Source of the DNA: Nitriliruptoraceae bacterium
GTDB taxonomy: Bacteria > Actinomycetota > Nitriliruptoria > Nitriliruptorales > Nitriliruptoraceae
Length of the DNA stretch: 5,915 bases
Direction: 5' to 3'
Assembly (NCBI GenBank): GCA_007121975.1
Contig: SKJO01000106.1
Coordinates: 1-5,915 of the forward strand
Positions 1 through 5,706 of the stretch are shown piece after piece (the stretch's first letter is position 1; every line of letters begins with the position of its first letter). Made by a program: the position numbers and the translations under genes. The notes below the pieces were generated by a model. It saw only the letters and a list, made by a program, of their open reading frames with translations. It was not told the DNA's origin and made no database searches.

Positions 1-618
1 GGCCGCGAAGCCGGCGACGAGCACGGCGGTGCGGGTCAGGCGTACGCCGAAGACCTCCGCGATGCCGGGATCCTGGTGCATGGCATGCAGTCCGCGTCCG
101 AGCCGGGTGGCCCGCAACGCCCAGGCCGCGGTGCCGACCAGGGTGACGGCGGCGATCAGAGCGATCAGGTCGGGGGGCAGCACGCGGACCTGCTGCAGCG
201 GCCAGGGCAGGGCGATGGCTGCGGTCAGCCACTCGGGCAACTCAGCGCGCAGCGTGAGCGTGTCCGCGCTCCACAGCAGGGTGATCACGCTCTCGGCGAC
301 GACAAACAGCCCGAAGGTGACCAGCAGCGAGGTGAACAGCTTGACCTCGAGCCGCACGAAGATCCACTGCAGTGCCATGCCGACCAGAAAGAAGGCGGGC
401 ACGGTCACCAGCAGCGTCGCGAGGGGATGGAAGCCGGCCACCATCACCAGCGAGTAGGTGACGTAGGCACCGAGCAGGGTCAGCGACACGTGGAAGAAGT
501 CCGCGATGCCCAGCAGGCCCCACTTGACCGTCACCCCGAGGGCGATGGTCCCGAACAAGGTGCCGAGCAGCGCACCGCTCACGATGGTCTGCAGCACCGC
601 GACCTGCATCGGCGACAT
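1..618 (-). CDS. LivH-type branched-chain amino acid ABC transporter permease (3'-truncated by window edge)
   Basis: Inner-membrane permease subunit of a Liv/HAAT-type ABC importer, the channel for the substrate delivered by the lipoprotein encoded just upstream. I translated 206 codons from ATG at 618-616, with no stop before the left edge; family members are about 290-300 residues, so roughly 85-95 are missing. Hydrophobic segments lie near residues 5-31, 34-62, 66-88, 94-116 and 150-168. A cytoplasmic-loop motif at 174-192 (LGRGLHAMHQDPGIAEVFGV) matches the EAA-like G-R-x-x-x-A...D...A...G pattern that contacts the ATPase. The N-terminal family signature (usually G-L-x-N-F-A-H-G...LGAY) is altered to GLLGIADFFHVSLTLLGAY at 34-52. 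The start is supported by a GGGAGGA ribosome binding site 6 bases upstream; an ATG three codons in is the alternative. LivM and ATPases LivG/LivF would be expected beyond the left edge. The family is confident; the substrate is unknown. Confidence 0.9.
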   Translation of the reverse strand, partial: MSPMQVAVLQTIVSGALLGTLFGTIALGVTVKWGLLGIADFFHVSLTLLGAYVTYSLVMVAGFHPLATLLVTVPAFFLVGMALQWIFVRLEVKLFTSLLVTFGLFVVAESVITLLWSADTLTLRAELPEWLTAAIALPWPLQQVRVLPPDLIALIAAVTLVGTAAWALRATRLGRGLHAMHQDPGIAEVFGVRLTRTAVLVAGFAA

Positions 619-624
619 TCCGGA

Positions 625-631
625 TCCTCCC
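625..631 (-). promoter_or_regulatory. Ribosome binding site of the permease gene
   Basis: Read on the minus strand this is GGGAGGA, ending 6 bases before the ATG at 618. It is a strong Shine-Dalgarno match and decides the start of the permease. It lies just after the intercistronic stem-loop. Confidence 0.7.
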
Positions 632-641
632 TGCGCACGGT

Positions 642-670
642 GGGGCGGGCTGTGCCTGGCAACCCGCCCC
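642..670 (-). other. Intercistronic stem-loop between binding-protein and permease genes
   Basis: GGGGCGGG at 642-649 and CCCGCCCC at 663-670 form a perfect 8-bp, almost all-GC stem around a 13-base loop. It sits in the 60-base gap between the binding-protein stop (679-681) and the permease start (618). A smaller alternative hairpin, CCCC-TCC-GGGG at 667-677, shares the 667-670 arm, so the two cannot form together. No T-run follows on the minus strand, so it does not look like a simple intrinsic terminator. Inference: in Liv-type operons such a structure can stabilise the upstream message or allow partial termination, so that the binding protein is made in excess over the permease. Confidence 0.45.
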
Positions 671-678
671 TCCGGGGC

Positions 679-2091
679 TCAGCGCTCGTAGACGACGTCG
701 GCGGCGGCGAACTCGGATGGCCAGACCACGACCCGGTCACCGTTCTGGATCTGGGTGACGCGGTTCATGTCGCTGCCGTAATTGTTCCAACCGTCGAAGG
801 TGAGCTCACCCGCGATCGAGGACACCGCGTTGGCGTTGAGCCAGTCCTGGAGGACCGCGTTGTCGGTCTCGCCGGTCTCGGCGACGGCGGTCAGCAGGAT
901 CTGCCAGGCACCCATGCTCGCGGCGGCCTGGGTCTCGATCACCGGGAACAGGCTGCGTTCGTCCGCCAGCGGCAGGAAGCGTTCGGCGAAGTCGGAGGCG
1001 ATCGGGTCATCGGTGAACGGGGGATGGTTCTCGTAGATCGAGAGCACCATCAGGCCTTCGACGGCGGGACCGATGGCCGGCAGGGTGGCGGGGGCGGGCA
1101 GCGCGGCGTAGACGCCCTTAGGCTCGTAGCCGATCGCCTCGAAGGCGTCGAAGAACTCGACGGCGTCGGCGCCCAGCACACCGAGGTAGACGAAGTCGGG
1201 GTCGGCCGCCGAGATCCGCAGCGCGATCGAGGAGAAGTCGCTGGTGCCGAGGTCGTACTCGACGAAGTCGACCGTCTCCGCACCGCCGGCCTCCGCGATG
1301 GCCTGGGTGGCACCCGCCAGGGAGAGCGTCGTCGGGAAGCGCGCGGTGGCAAAGAACATCGTCTCGGGTGGCGTGCCCGTCGACTCGAGCGCCTCCCACA
1401 GCCCGCTGGCGGCGGCCCGGAAGATCTCCTCCGGATCCTCGGCTCCTCCCCCTATCTGCCAGGACGGGAAGTGGTTGTCCCCGATGAGTTGCTCGGGTGA
1501 CCCGTTGGTGTGGGTCGGATAGATGTAGCCGGCGCGAGCGACCGGGCCGGCGGCGGCGAGGATGTTGGCGCCGGCATAGGGCCCCATCACCAGATCGACG
1601 TCACGCCCGATCAGCCGCTCATAGTTGGAGGCCGCCTGGTCGGGAGCGGACTGGTCGTCGAGGACCTCCCACTCCAGCGGACGACCGAGGAGTCCGCCAC
1701 AGTCGTTGACCCAGTCCACGACGAGGTCGGCGACCGCGTCGTGGATGGTGCCGGTTGGCGCCAGCGGTCCGGTCAGGCTCATCGAGCCTCCCACCACGAT
1801 CGGTTCCCCGTCCGGCGTGGCGTCCGGCTCACAGTCCATGGCGGCCACGGGCGCGACGGCCGCCGTCGGGTCCCCGGGCTCGGCCTCGTCGTCGGCCGGG
1901 TCGTCGGCGGGTTCCTCCTCGGCCGGGTCGTCGGCGGGTTCCTCCTCGGCGGGGTCGTCGGCGGGGTCCGCTTCCTCCTCAGCCGGCTCTTCAGTCGTGG
2001 GCTGATCTGCCTCGTCGTCGGCCTCGGCACACCCGAGTACCAGCAGCGCCGCCGCAGCAGCCAGAAGTGTCCTTCGTCCTCGTGCTCCCAT
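679..2091 (-). CDS. LivJ-type substrate-binding lipoprotein of ABC transporter (Peripla_BP_6 type)
   Basis: Extracytoplasmic solute-binding lipoprotein that hands substrate to the adjacent permease. With ATG at 2091-2089 it has 470 residues. Residues 1-21 form a lipoprotein signal: Arg-rich n-region, a Leu/Ala core, and lipobox VLGC with Cys21 as the lipidation site. Residues 22-75 are an acidic linker (28 of 54 are D or E, no K or R) built from EEEPADDPA repeats. The ligand-binding fold starts near residue 98 (IVVGGSMSLTGPLAPTG), followed by LGRPLEWEVLDDQSAPDQAASN and DLVMGPYAGANILAAAGPV, all typical of LivJ-like type I binding proteins. Two Cys (87 and one in NDCGG) could form a disulfide. 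An ATG two codons earlier (2097) is possible, but it lies only 2 bases from the GGGAG motif, while 2091 lies 8 bases away. The frame is open further upstream (to 2379), but that overlaps the regulator gene and is not coding-like. Family confident; ligand unknown (amino acid, amide or organic acid). Confidence 0.92.
   Translation of the reverse strand: MGARGRRTLLAAAAALLVLGCAEADDEADQPTTEEPAEEEADPADDPAEEEPADDPAEEEPADDPADDEAEPGDPTAAVAPVAAMDCEPDATPDGEPIVVGGSMSLTGPLAPTGTIHDAVADLVVDWVNDCGGLLGRPLEWEVLDDQSAPDQAASNYERLIGRDVDLVMGPYAGANILAAAGPVARAGYIYPTHTNGSPEQLIGDNHFPSWQIGGGAEDPEEIFRAAASGLWEALESTGTPPETMFFATARFPTTLSLAGATQAIAEAGGAETVDFVEYDLGTSDFSSIALRISAADPDFVYLGVLGADAVEFFDAFEAIGYEPKGVYAALPAPATLPAIGPAVEGLMVLSIYENHPPFTDDPIASDFAERFLPLADERSLFPVIETQAAASMGAWQILLTAVAETGETDNAVLQDWLNANAVSSIAGELTFDGWNNYGSDMNRVTQIQNGDRVVVWPSEFAAADVVYER
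1894..1980 (-). repeat. 27-bp tandem repeat encoding the acidic lipoprotein linker
   Basis: 1894-1920 and 1921-1947 are identical 27-base units in direct tandem; 1948-1980 is a third, degenerate copy with 6 extra bases. The unit length is a multiple of three, and each perfect copy encodes EEEPADDPA on the minus strand, so gain or loss of a unit keeps the reading frame. The repeat lies wholly within the spacer between the lipidated Cys and the ligand-binding domain, and could vary in length between strains by slippage. Confidence 0.85.
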
Positions 2092-2099
2092 CCTCATCT

Positions 2100-2104
2100 C
2101 TCCC
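2100..2104 (-). promoter_or_regulatory. Ribosome binding site of the binding-protein gene
   Basis: Minus-strand GGGAG (within AGGGAGAG, 2098-2105) lies 2 bases before the ATG at 2097 and 8 bases before the ATG at 2091. The spacing favours the inner ATG. It lies within the 32-base gap after the regulator's stop codon, so the two genes are likely co-transcribed. Confidence 0.55.
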
Positions 2105-2129
2105 TGTCTGGATCGGTCGGCGTCCCGGT

Positions 2130-2792
2130 TCAGGACACCGCCTCCGAGGCCGCCAGTTCGGCCGCTCCCGCGACCACATGGGCGACGACGGCGCGGATGT
2201 GTTGCTCCACCCTCTGCGCGGCTGCCTCGGCATCCCCCCGCCGACAGCAGGCGACGATCTCGTGGTGCTCGTCGTGGGCGACCTTCAGTTGCCCATGGTC
2301 GATCGCGACCCAGCGCATGTAGTGCTGGACCCGCAGCCGGCTCTGCTCGATGAGCTGCAGCAGGTAGGGGCGGTTGCACGGCTGGTAGAGCCGCAGGTGG
2401 AACTCGTTGTTGAGCTCCACATCTGTCGCGAGATTCTCGGTCGCGCTGATTTCCCTGGCGAGGCGATCGAGTTCGGCGAGGTCACGCTCGCGCATCCGGG
2501 GGACCGCGAGCCGCGTGGCCATCACCTCGAGGTTGATGCGTACCTCAAAGATGTCGCGGACATCTTCCGCGGTCAGCAGGCTGACCGTGGCGCCGCGGTG
2601 CGGCTCGGTGCGTACCAAGCCCTCGGCGTTGAGTTGCGCGAGCGCGGTGCGCACAGGCGTTGCGCTGACCTCGAAGCGCTCGGAGAGTTGATCAATGGTC
2701 AGGCGCTGCCCCGGCCGGAACTCGCCCGCGATGATCGCGGCTCGCAACTCAGCCACGAGTGCATCGGCAATGGATCGGGGAAACGCGGTCAT
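2130..2792 (-). CDS. GntR-family transcriptional regulator, FCD (FadR-type) subfamily
   Basis: DNA-binding regulator of 220 residues, usual for the family. Residues about 5-72 form the GntR winged helix: IADALVAELRAAIIAGEFRPGQRL, then the recognition region LSERFEVSATPVRTALAQLNAEGLV and the wing (PHRGATVS). Residues about 77-205 form the all-helical FCD effector domain. Its metal/ligand histidines are visible: His132 in NNEFH, His176 in DEHHEI and His198 in EQHI; Asn128 stands where many relatives have Asp. FCD regulators usually bind small carboxylates or acyl-CoAs, and most act as repressors (family knowledge). The start ATG at 2792 has GGAG 6 bases upstream and a good promoter about 40 bases upstream. 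The gene is first in a leftward set with the transporter (32-base gap) and is divergent from the ligase operon, so it is the likely local regulator of both and of itself (inference). Confidence 0.93.
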   Translation of the reverse strand: MTAFPRSIADALVAELRAAIIAGEFRPGQRLTIDQLSERFEVSATPVRTALAQLNAEGLVRTEPHRGATVSLLTAEDVRDIFEVRINLEVMATRLAVPRMRERDLAELDRLAREISATENLATDVELNNEFHLRLYQPCNRPYLLQLIEQSRLRVQHYMRWVAIDHGQLKVAHDEHHEIVACCRRGDAEAAAQRVEQHIRAVVAHVVAGAAELAASEAVS

Positions 2793-2798
2793 CGGGTG

Positions 2799-2802
2799 CT
2801 CC
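2799..2802 (-). promoter_or_regulatory. Ribosome binding site of the gntR-type gene
   Basis: Minus-strand GGAG, 6 bases before ATG 2792. The string GGAGCACCCGATG (2790-2802, minus) is identical to that at the ligase start on the other strand (2924-2936). Confidence 0.6.
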
Positions 2803-2805
2803 AGC

Positions 2806-2821
2806 GCCGCTATCGGGCGGC
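2806..2821. promoter_or_regulatory. Palindrome near the predicted start of the regulator transcript (possible operator or leader hairpin)
   Basis: GCCGC at 2806-2810 and GCGGC at 2817-2821 are perfect inverted arms around a 6-base centre. The element lies just downstream of the predicted -10 (2831-2836), at the beginning of the leftward transcript. It could be an operator bound by the FCD regulator, or a 5-bp hairpin at the 5' end of the leader ahead of the ribosome binding site. A 5-bp GC palindrome can arise by chance in this base composition. Confidence 0.3.
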
Positions 2822-2827
2822 AAGGAT

Positions 2828-2855
2828 TTGATCATATATCGGATGCATGTAATGT
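2828..2855 (+). promoter_or_regulatory. Weak candidate promoter for the ligase operon
   Basis: On the plus strand, TTGATC (2828-2833) and TAATGT (2850-2855) are 16 bases apart; they match the sigma70 consensus only 4 of 6 and 3 of 6. TGTAAT at 2848-2853 is a better -10 by itself but lacks a well-spaced -35. Either choice gives a leader of about 70 bases before ATG 2934. The rightward promoter probably overlaps the leftward one, so one bound regulator could affect both, but the exact boxes are uncertain. Confidence 0.25.
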
Positions 2856-2858
2856 AAA
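2831..2858 (-). promoter_or_regulatory. Predicted sigma70-like promoter for the regulator-transporter genes
   Basis: On the minus strand, TTTACA (2853-2858; 5 of 6 to TTGACA) is followed after 16 bases by TATGAT (2831-2836; 5 of 6 to TATAAT). Transcription would start near 2824, giving a leader of about 32 bases to ATG 2792 that contains its ribosome binding site. The surroundings are the only clearly AT-rich stretch in the window. The palindromes TGATCA (2829-2834) and ATGCAT (2843-2848) fall in or beside the promoter and are candidate regulator contacts. Confidence 0.6.
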
Positions 2859-2922
2859 GTACCTTATCAGCGCGGACCCGTCCTGAGCTCACTGCGATTC
2901 CGTACCGCTCCCCCGTCCTGTC

Positions 2923-2927
2923 AGGAG
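2923..2927 (+). promoter_or_regulatory. Ribosome binding site of the acyl-CoA ligase gene, inside a small palindrome
   Basis: AGGAG lies 6 bases before ATG 2934 and fixes the start. It is one arm of TCCTG-T-CAGGA (2916-2926), a perfect 5-bp inverted repeat that could mask the site in RNA; a 1-base loop is too tight for a stable hairpin, so this may be chance. The 9-base string CCCGTCCTG occurs at 2877-2885 and again at 2912-2920. Confidence 0.6.
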
Positions 2928-2933
2928 CACCCG

Positions 2934-4901
2934 ATGCCGCTACCCGCCTCGTTCGAGCCGGACCGCTGGATCCCCCCCGAAGGCTCCATCGAGCGAACGC
3001 GACTGTGGCAGTTCATGCAGCGCCACGGGTTCGATGACTACCAGGCGTTCCTGGTAGCGGCCCGTGAGCCCGAATGGTTCTACCCCCGCGTGATCGAGGA
3101 CCTCGGACTCGACTGGCCGGTGCCCTACGAGCGCCTGCTCGACAGTTCCGAGGGGATCCCGTTCACCCGCTGGTTCGTGGGTGGTCGCACCAACTTGACC
3201 TGGCTCGCCGTGGACCGGTGGGTCGAGCGCGGGCACGGCGACACCGTCGCGCTGGCGTGGGCCGGAGAGGACGGCGACCACTCCCGGCTGACCTTCGCCG
3301 AGTTGGCCGAAGCGACCGATCGGCTCGCCGGCGGGCTGCGCTCCCAGGGCATCGGCCCGGGCGATGTGGTCGCCATCTACCTACCGATGGTGCCCGAGGC
3401 GATGATCACCGTGCTCGCGCTTTGCCGGATCGGCGCCATCGCCGCTCCGACCTTCAGCGGCTACGGCACCCCGGCACTGCGCGAGCGCCTCGAGATCGGC
3501 GAGGCCGTGGCGCTGGTCACCGCCGACGGCTTCTACCGCAACGGACAGACGGTGGCGATGCTGCCCACCGCCCGTGCCGCCGCCGCCGAGGTGCCCTCGG
3601 TGCGCACCGTCATCGTCCACCAGCGGCTCCCAGAGCCCCTTCAGTTGGCCGCCGGCGAGGTCGCGCTCGCCGCGCTCACCGCCCACGAACCCGACGGCCC
3701 ACCCCCCTGGTTCGATCCCGAGACCCCCGCCTACCTCGGCTTCACGTCCGGATCGAGCGGCCGGCCCAAGGGTGTCGTGCACTGCCACGGACGCTTCCCC
3801 TACCGTCTGCCCGTGGAGATCGCCTACAACTTCGACGCCCGGGTCGGCGACCTCATCTGCTGGCTGACCGACATGGGCTGGATCATGGGACCGGGCCTTA
3901 TCACCGGGGCACTGGTCAACGGCACGGGCTTCCTCATGGTCGAGGGCAGCCTGTCCACCCCGGGCCCCGACCGGCTCTGGCAGCTGGTCGAGCAGCACGG
4001 GGTAACCCACCTCGGGCTCGCCCCCACCGTGATCCGCATCCTGGCCGGCTTCGGCGAGGAGTTGCCCGCCCGCTACCCCATGGCAACGCTGCGGGTGCTG
4101 GGCTCCACCGGCGAGCCGATGACCCCCGACGCCTGGCGCTGGGCCCACCGCCACATCGCGCGCGGAGTCCGGCCGATCATCAACATAAGCGGCGGCACCG
4201 AGGTCGGCGCGGGCCTGCTGGTCGGCGCACCGATCGTCCCCATGCGTGAGTGCCGCTTCGCGGGCATCTCCCCCGGCATCGACGTGGCCGTGTTCGATGA
4301 CGAGGGGCGCGAGGTCATCGACACCGAGGGGGAACTGGTGGTGCGGCGCCCCTTCCCCTCCATGACCTACGGCTTCTGGAAGGACCCCGAGCGCTACCTC
4401 GAGACCTACTGGTCACGCATCGAGGACGTGTGGGTCCACGGCGACCGGGCGGTGATCTACGAAGATGGCTCGGCCGAGCTCCCGGGCCGCTCCGATGACG
4501 TCATGAACGTGGCCGGCAAGCGGCTGGGTCCCACCGAGTTCGAAGCCGCGGCGACGAGCGTGGACGGGGTGCTCGGGGCGGCCGCCTTCGGGGTTCCCGA
4601 CCCGATCAAGGGCGAGGCCCCCGTGATCCTGGTGACCACCATGCCGGGCGGGCAGCCCGAGACCCTCGCCGCTGAGGTTGCGGAGACCGCCACGGCCGTG
4701 CTCGGCAAGGCGATGCGCCCCAAGGCGGTGCTCGCGGTCAGCGAACTACCCGTCACCCACAGCGGCAAGGTCCACCGACGGGTGGCCCGGGGCTGGTTCA
4801 CGGGTACCGATCCCGGCGACCTTTCCAGCGTGGCCACCACCGACTGCCGGGACGACATCATGCGTCTCGGCGAGAGCTTCCGAGAGAAGGGCGAGCAGTG
4901 A
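2934..4901 (+). CDS. AMP-forming acyl-CoA synthetase, acetoacetyl-CoA synthetase-like
   Basis: Cytoplasmic ligase of the ANL superfamily that adenylates a carboxylate with ATP and transfers it to CoA; 655 residues, the usual length of acetyl/acetoacetyl-CoA synthetases. An ACAS_N-like region occupies about residues 37-97. The P-loop FTSGSSGRPKG is at 270-280, followed by CHGRFPYRLPVEIAYNFDA. SGGTEVG at 419-425 carries the ATP/Mg Glu423. HGD at 502-504 supplies the ribose-binding Asp504, and the hinge and C-domain motif GRSDDVMNVAGKR lies at 518-530. THSGK at 608-612 carries the catalytic Lys612 within a P-x4-G-K motif, the known site of Pat-type lysine acetylation. Where acetyl-CoA synthetases have the acyl-pocket Trp (WWQTE) this protein has Gly420, arguing against acetate and for a larger acid. 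It resembles the uncharacterised AACS-like subfamily. Stop TGA 4899-4901 overlaps the next gene. Class sure; substrate open. Confidence 0.92.
   Translation: MPLPASFEPDRWIPPEGSIERTRLWQFMQRHGFDDYQAFLVAAREPEWFYPRVIEDLGLDWPVPYERLLDSSEGIPFTRWFVGGRTNLTWLAVDRWVERGHGDTVALAWAGEDGDHSRLTFAELAEATDRLAGGLRSQGIGPGDVVAIYLPMVPEAMITVLALCRIGAIAAPTFSGYGTPALRERLEIGEAVALVTADGFYRNGQTVAMLPTARAAAAEVPSVRTVIVHQRLPEPLQLAAGEVALAALTAHEPDGPPPWFDPETPAYLGFTSGSSGRPKGVVHCHGRFPYRLPVEIAYNFDARVGDLICWLTDMGWIMGPGLITGALVNGTGFLMVEGSLSTPGPDRLWQLVEQHGVTHLGLAPTVIRILAGFGEELPARYPMATLRVLGSTGEPMTPDAWRWAHRHIARGVRPIINISGGTEVGAGLLVGAPIVPMRECRFAGISPGIDVAVFDDEGREVIDTEGELVVRRPFPSMTYGFWKDPERYLETYWSRIEDVWVHGDRAVIYEDGSAELPGRSDDVMNVAGKRLGPTEFEAAATSVDGVLGAAAFGVPDPIKGEAPVILVTTMPGGQPETLAAEVAETATAVLGKAMRPKAVLAVSELPVTHSGKVHRRVARGWFTGTDPGDLSSVATTDCRDDIMRLGESFREKGEQ
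4884..4890 (+). promoter_or_regulatory. Ribosome binding site of the SDR gene inside the ligase gene
   Basis: GAGAAGG lies 7 bases before GTG 4898, within the last codons of the ligase. It supports the GTG start and the 4-base GTGA stop/start overlap, an arrangement expected to couple translation of the two proteins. Confidence 0.55.
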
Positions 4902-5680
4902 GCGGACGACTCGAGGGCAGGACCGCGGTGATCACCGGGGCCGGCCGTGGAATCGGAGAAGCCATCGCGCGCAGTTTCGTGGCCGAGGGCGCCGCCGTGG
5001 CGCTGGCCGCGCGCACCACGACCGAGATCGACGCGGTGGCCGCCGAGCTCGGCGGTGACGGGCGGCGCGTGATTGCCGTGCCGACCGACGTCGCCAGCGA
5101 CGAATCGGTCGCGGCGATGGCCGCCGAGGTCCGGGCGCAGCTCGGGGATCCGGACGTGGTGGTGAACAACGCCGGCGCCTACGCCGTCGACCACTTCATG
5201 AACCTCCCGATCAGCGAGTTCCAGCGCCTGCTCGACGTCAACTACCTCGGCGTGGTCCGGGTCACCCAGGCCTTCCTGCCCGCCATGCTCGAAGCAGGCG
5301 CCGGCAGCGTGGTGACGGTGGCATCGACCGCCGGGAAGAACGGCTCCGCCTTCCAGAGCCCGTACAACGGCTCCAAGCATGCGGTGGTGGGTCTCACCCG
5401 CTCGCTCGGCCTGGAGCTGGCCAGCCGAGGCGTGCGCATCAACGCCATCGCCCCCGGCTACGTCGAGACCCCGCTGGTCGACCACGCCGTTGCTGGCTTC
5501 GCCAAGGTCCTCGGCGTCCCCGAGCAACAGGTCGTCCCTGCGTTGCTGCAGCGGGTACCGATGAGGCGCCTACTACAGCCCGAGGAGATCGCGCCGCTCG
5601 CGGTGTACCTGGCCAGCGACGAGTCGTCGGGCATGACCGGACAGACGATGACCATCTCTGGTGGACTGATCGTCATCTAA
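4898..5680 (+). CDS. Classical short-chain dehydrogenase/reductase (FabG/hydroxyacyl dehydrogenase-like)
   Basis: Soluble NAD(P)(H)-dependent oxidoreductase of the classical SDR family, 260 residues (family norm about 250). The cofactor motif TGAGRGIG is at 13-20, Asp64 follows the third strand (TDVAS), and NNAG is at 90-93. The catalytic tetrad is Asn115 (DVNYLG), Ser143 (VASTAG), Tyr156 and Lys160 (YNGSK). The PG motif is at 186-187 with YVETPLV after it, and the C-terminus GQTMTISGGLIVI is canonical. Arg17 in the glycine loop and Arg39 after the second strand, with no acidic residue there, favour NADP(H) over NAD (inference). Translation starts at GTG 4898, overlapping the ligase stop by 4 bases. 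Its position suggests that it acts on a hydroxyacyl- or ketoacyl-CoA derived from the ligase product, but a free alcohol or ketone cannot be excluded. Acyl-carrier-protein reductase for fatty-acid synthesis is less likely given the neighbours. Confidence 0.92.
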   Translation: MSGRLEGRTAVITGAGRGIGEAIARSFVAEGAAVALAARTTTEIDAVAAELGGDGRRVIAVPTDVASDESVAAMAAEVRAQLGDPDVVVNNAGAYAVDHFMNLPISEFQRLLDVNYLGVVRVTQAFLPAMLEAGAGSVVTVASTAGKNGSAFQSPYNGSKHAVVGLTRSLGLELASRGVRINAIAPGYVETPLVDHAVAGFAKVLGVPEQQVVPALLQRVPMRRLLQPEEIAPLAVYLASDESSGMTGQTMTISGGLIVI

Positions 5681-5706
5681 CACCGTCATCGACACCACCA
5701 CCACGA

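Noticed and set aside
642..670. Rho-independent terminator after the binding-protein gene
   Set aside because: The stem is strong, but no T-run follows it on the transcribed strand and the permease start lies just downstream, so an intercistronic element fits better.
76..1500. A 474-codon open frame on the plus strand opposite the permease and binding-protein genes
   Set aside because: It is antisense to two recognisable genes, is rich in Gly/Arg/Gln/His/Asp with no family motif, and has the look of a high-GC mirror frame.
1894..1980. CRISPR-like or mobile-element repeat
   Set aside because: The copies are contiguous without spacers, are a multiple of three in length and lie in frame inside a gene, encoding the acidic linker.
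2098..2379. N-terminal extension of the binding-protein frame by 94 or more codons
   Set aside because: It would overlap the regulator gene and put an Arg-rich, non-signal sequence before a clear lipoprotein signal that begins at the ATGs at 2097/2091.
1755..2831. A 358-codon plus-strand open frame across the lipoprotein start and the regulator
   Set aside because: It has low-complexity Arg/Pro content, is opposite two well-supported genes and crosses the control region; it is a shadow frame.
2916..2926. TCCTGTCAGGA palindrome as a hairpin masking the ligase ribosome binding site
   Set aside because: A 1-base loop cannot form a normal RNA hairpin; only a DNA operator reading remains possible, and it has no independent support.
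3074..4249. A 391-codon plus-strand open frame inside the ligase gene
   Set aside because: It is Arg/Pro-rich in an alternative frame of an intact ligase; it is not a frameshifted copy and has no motif.
4457..5527. A 356-codon minus-strand open frame opposite the ligase end and the SDR
   Set aside because: Both plus-strand proteins have full catalytic motifs here; the opposite frame shows no domain and a mirror-like composition.
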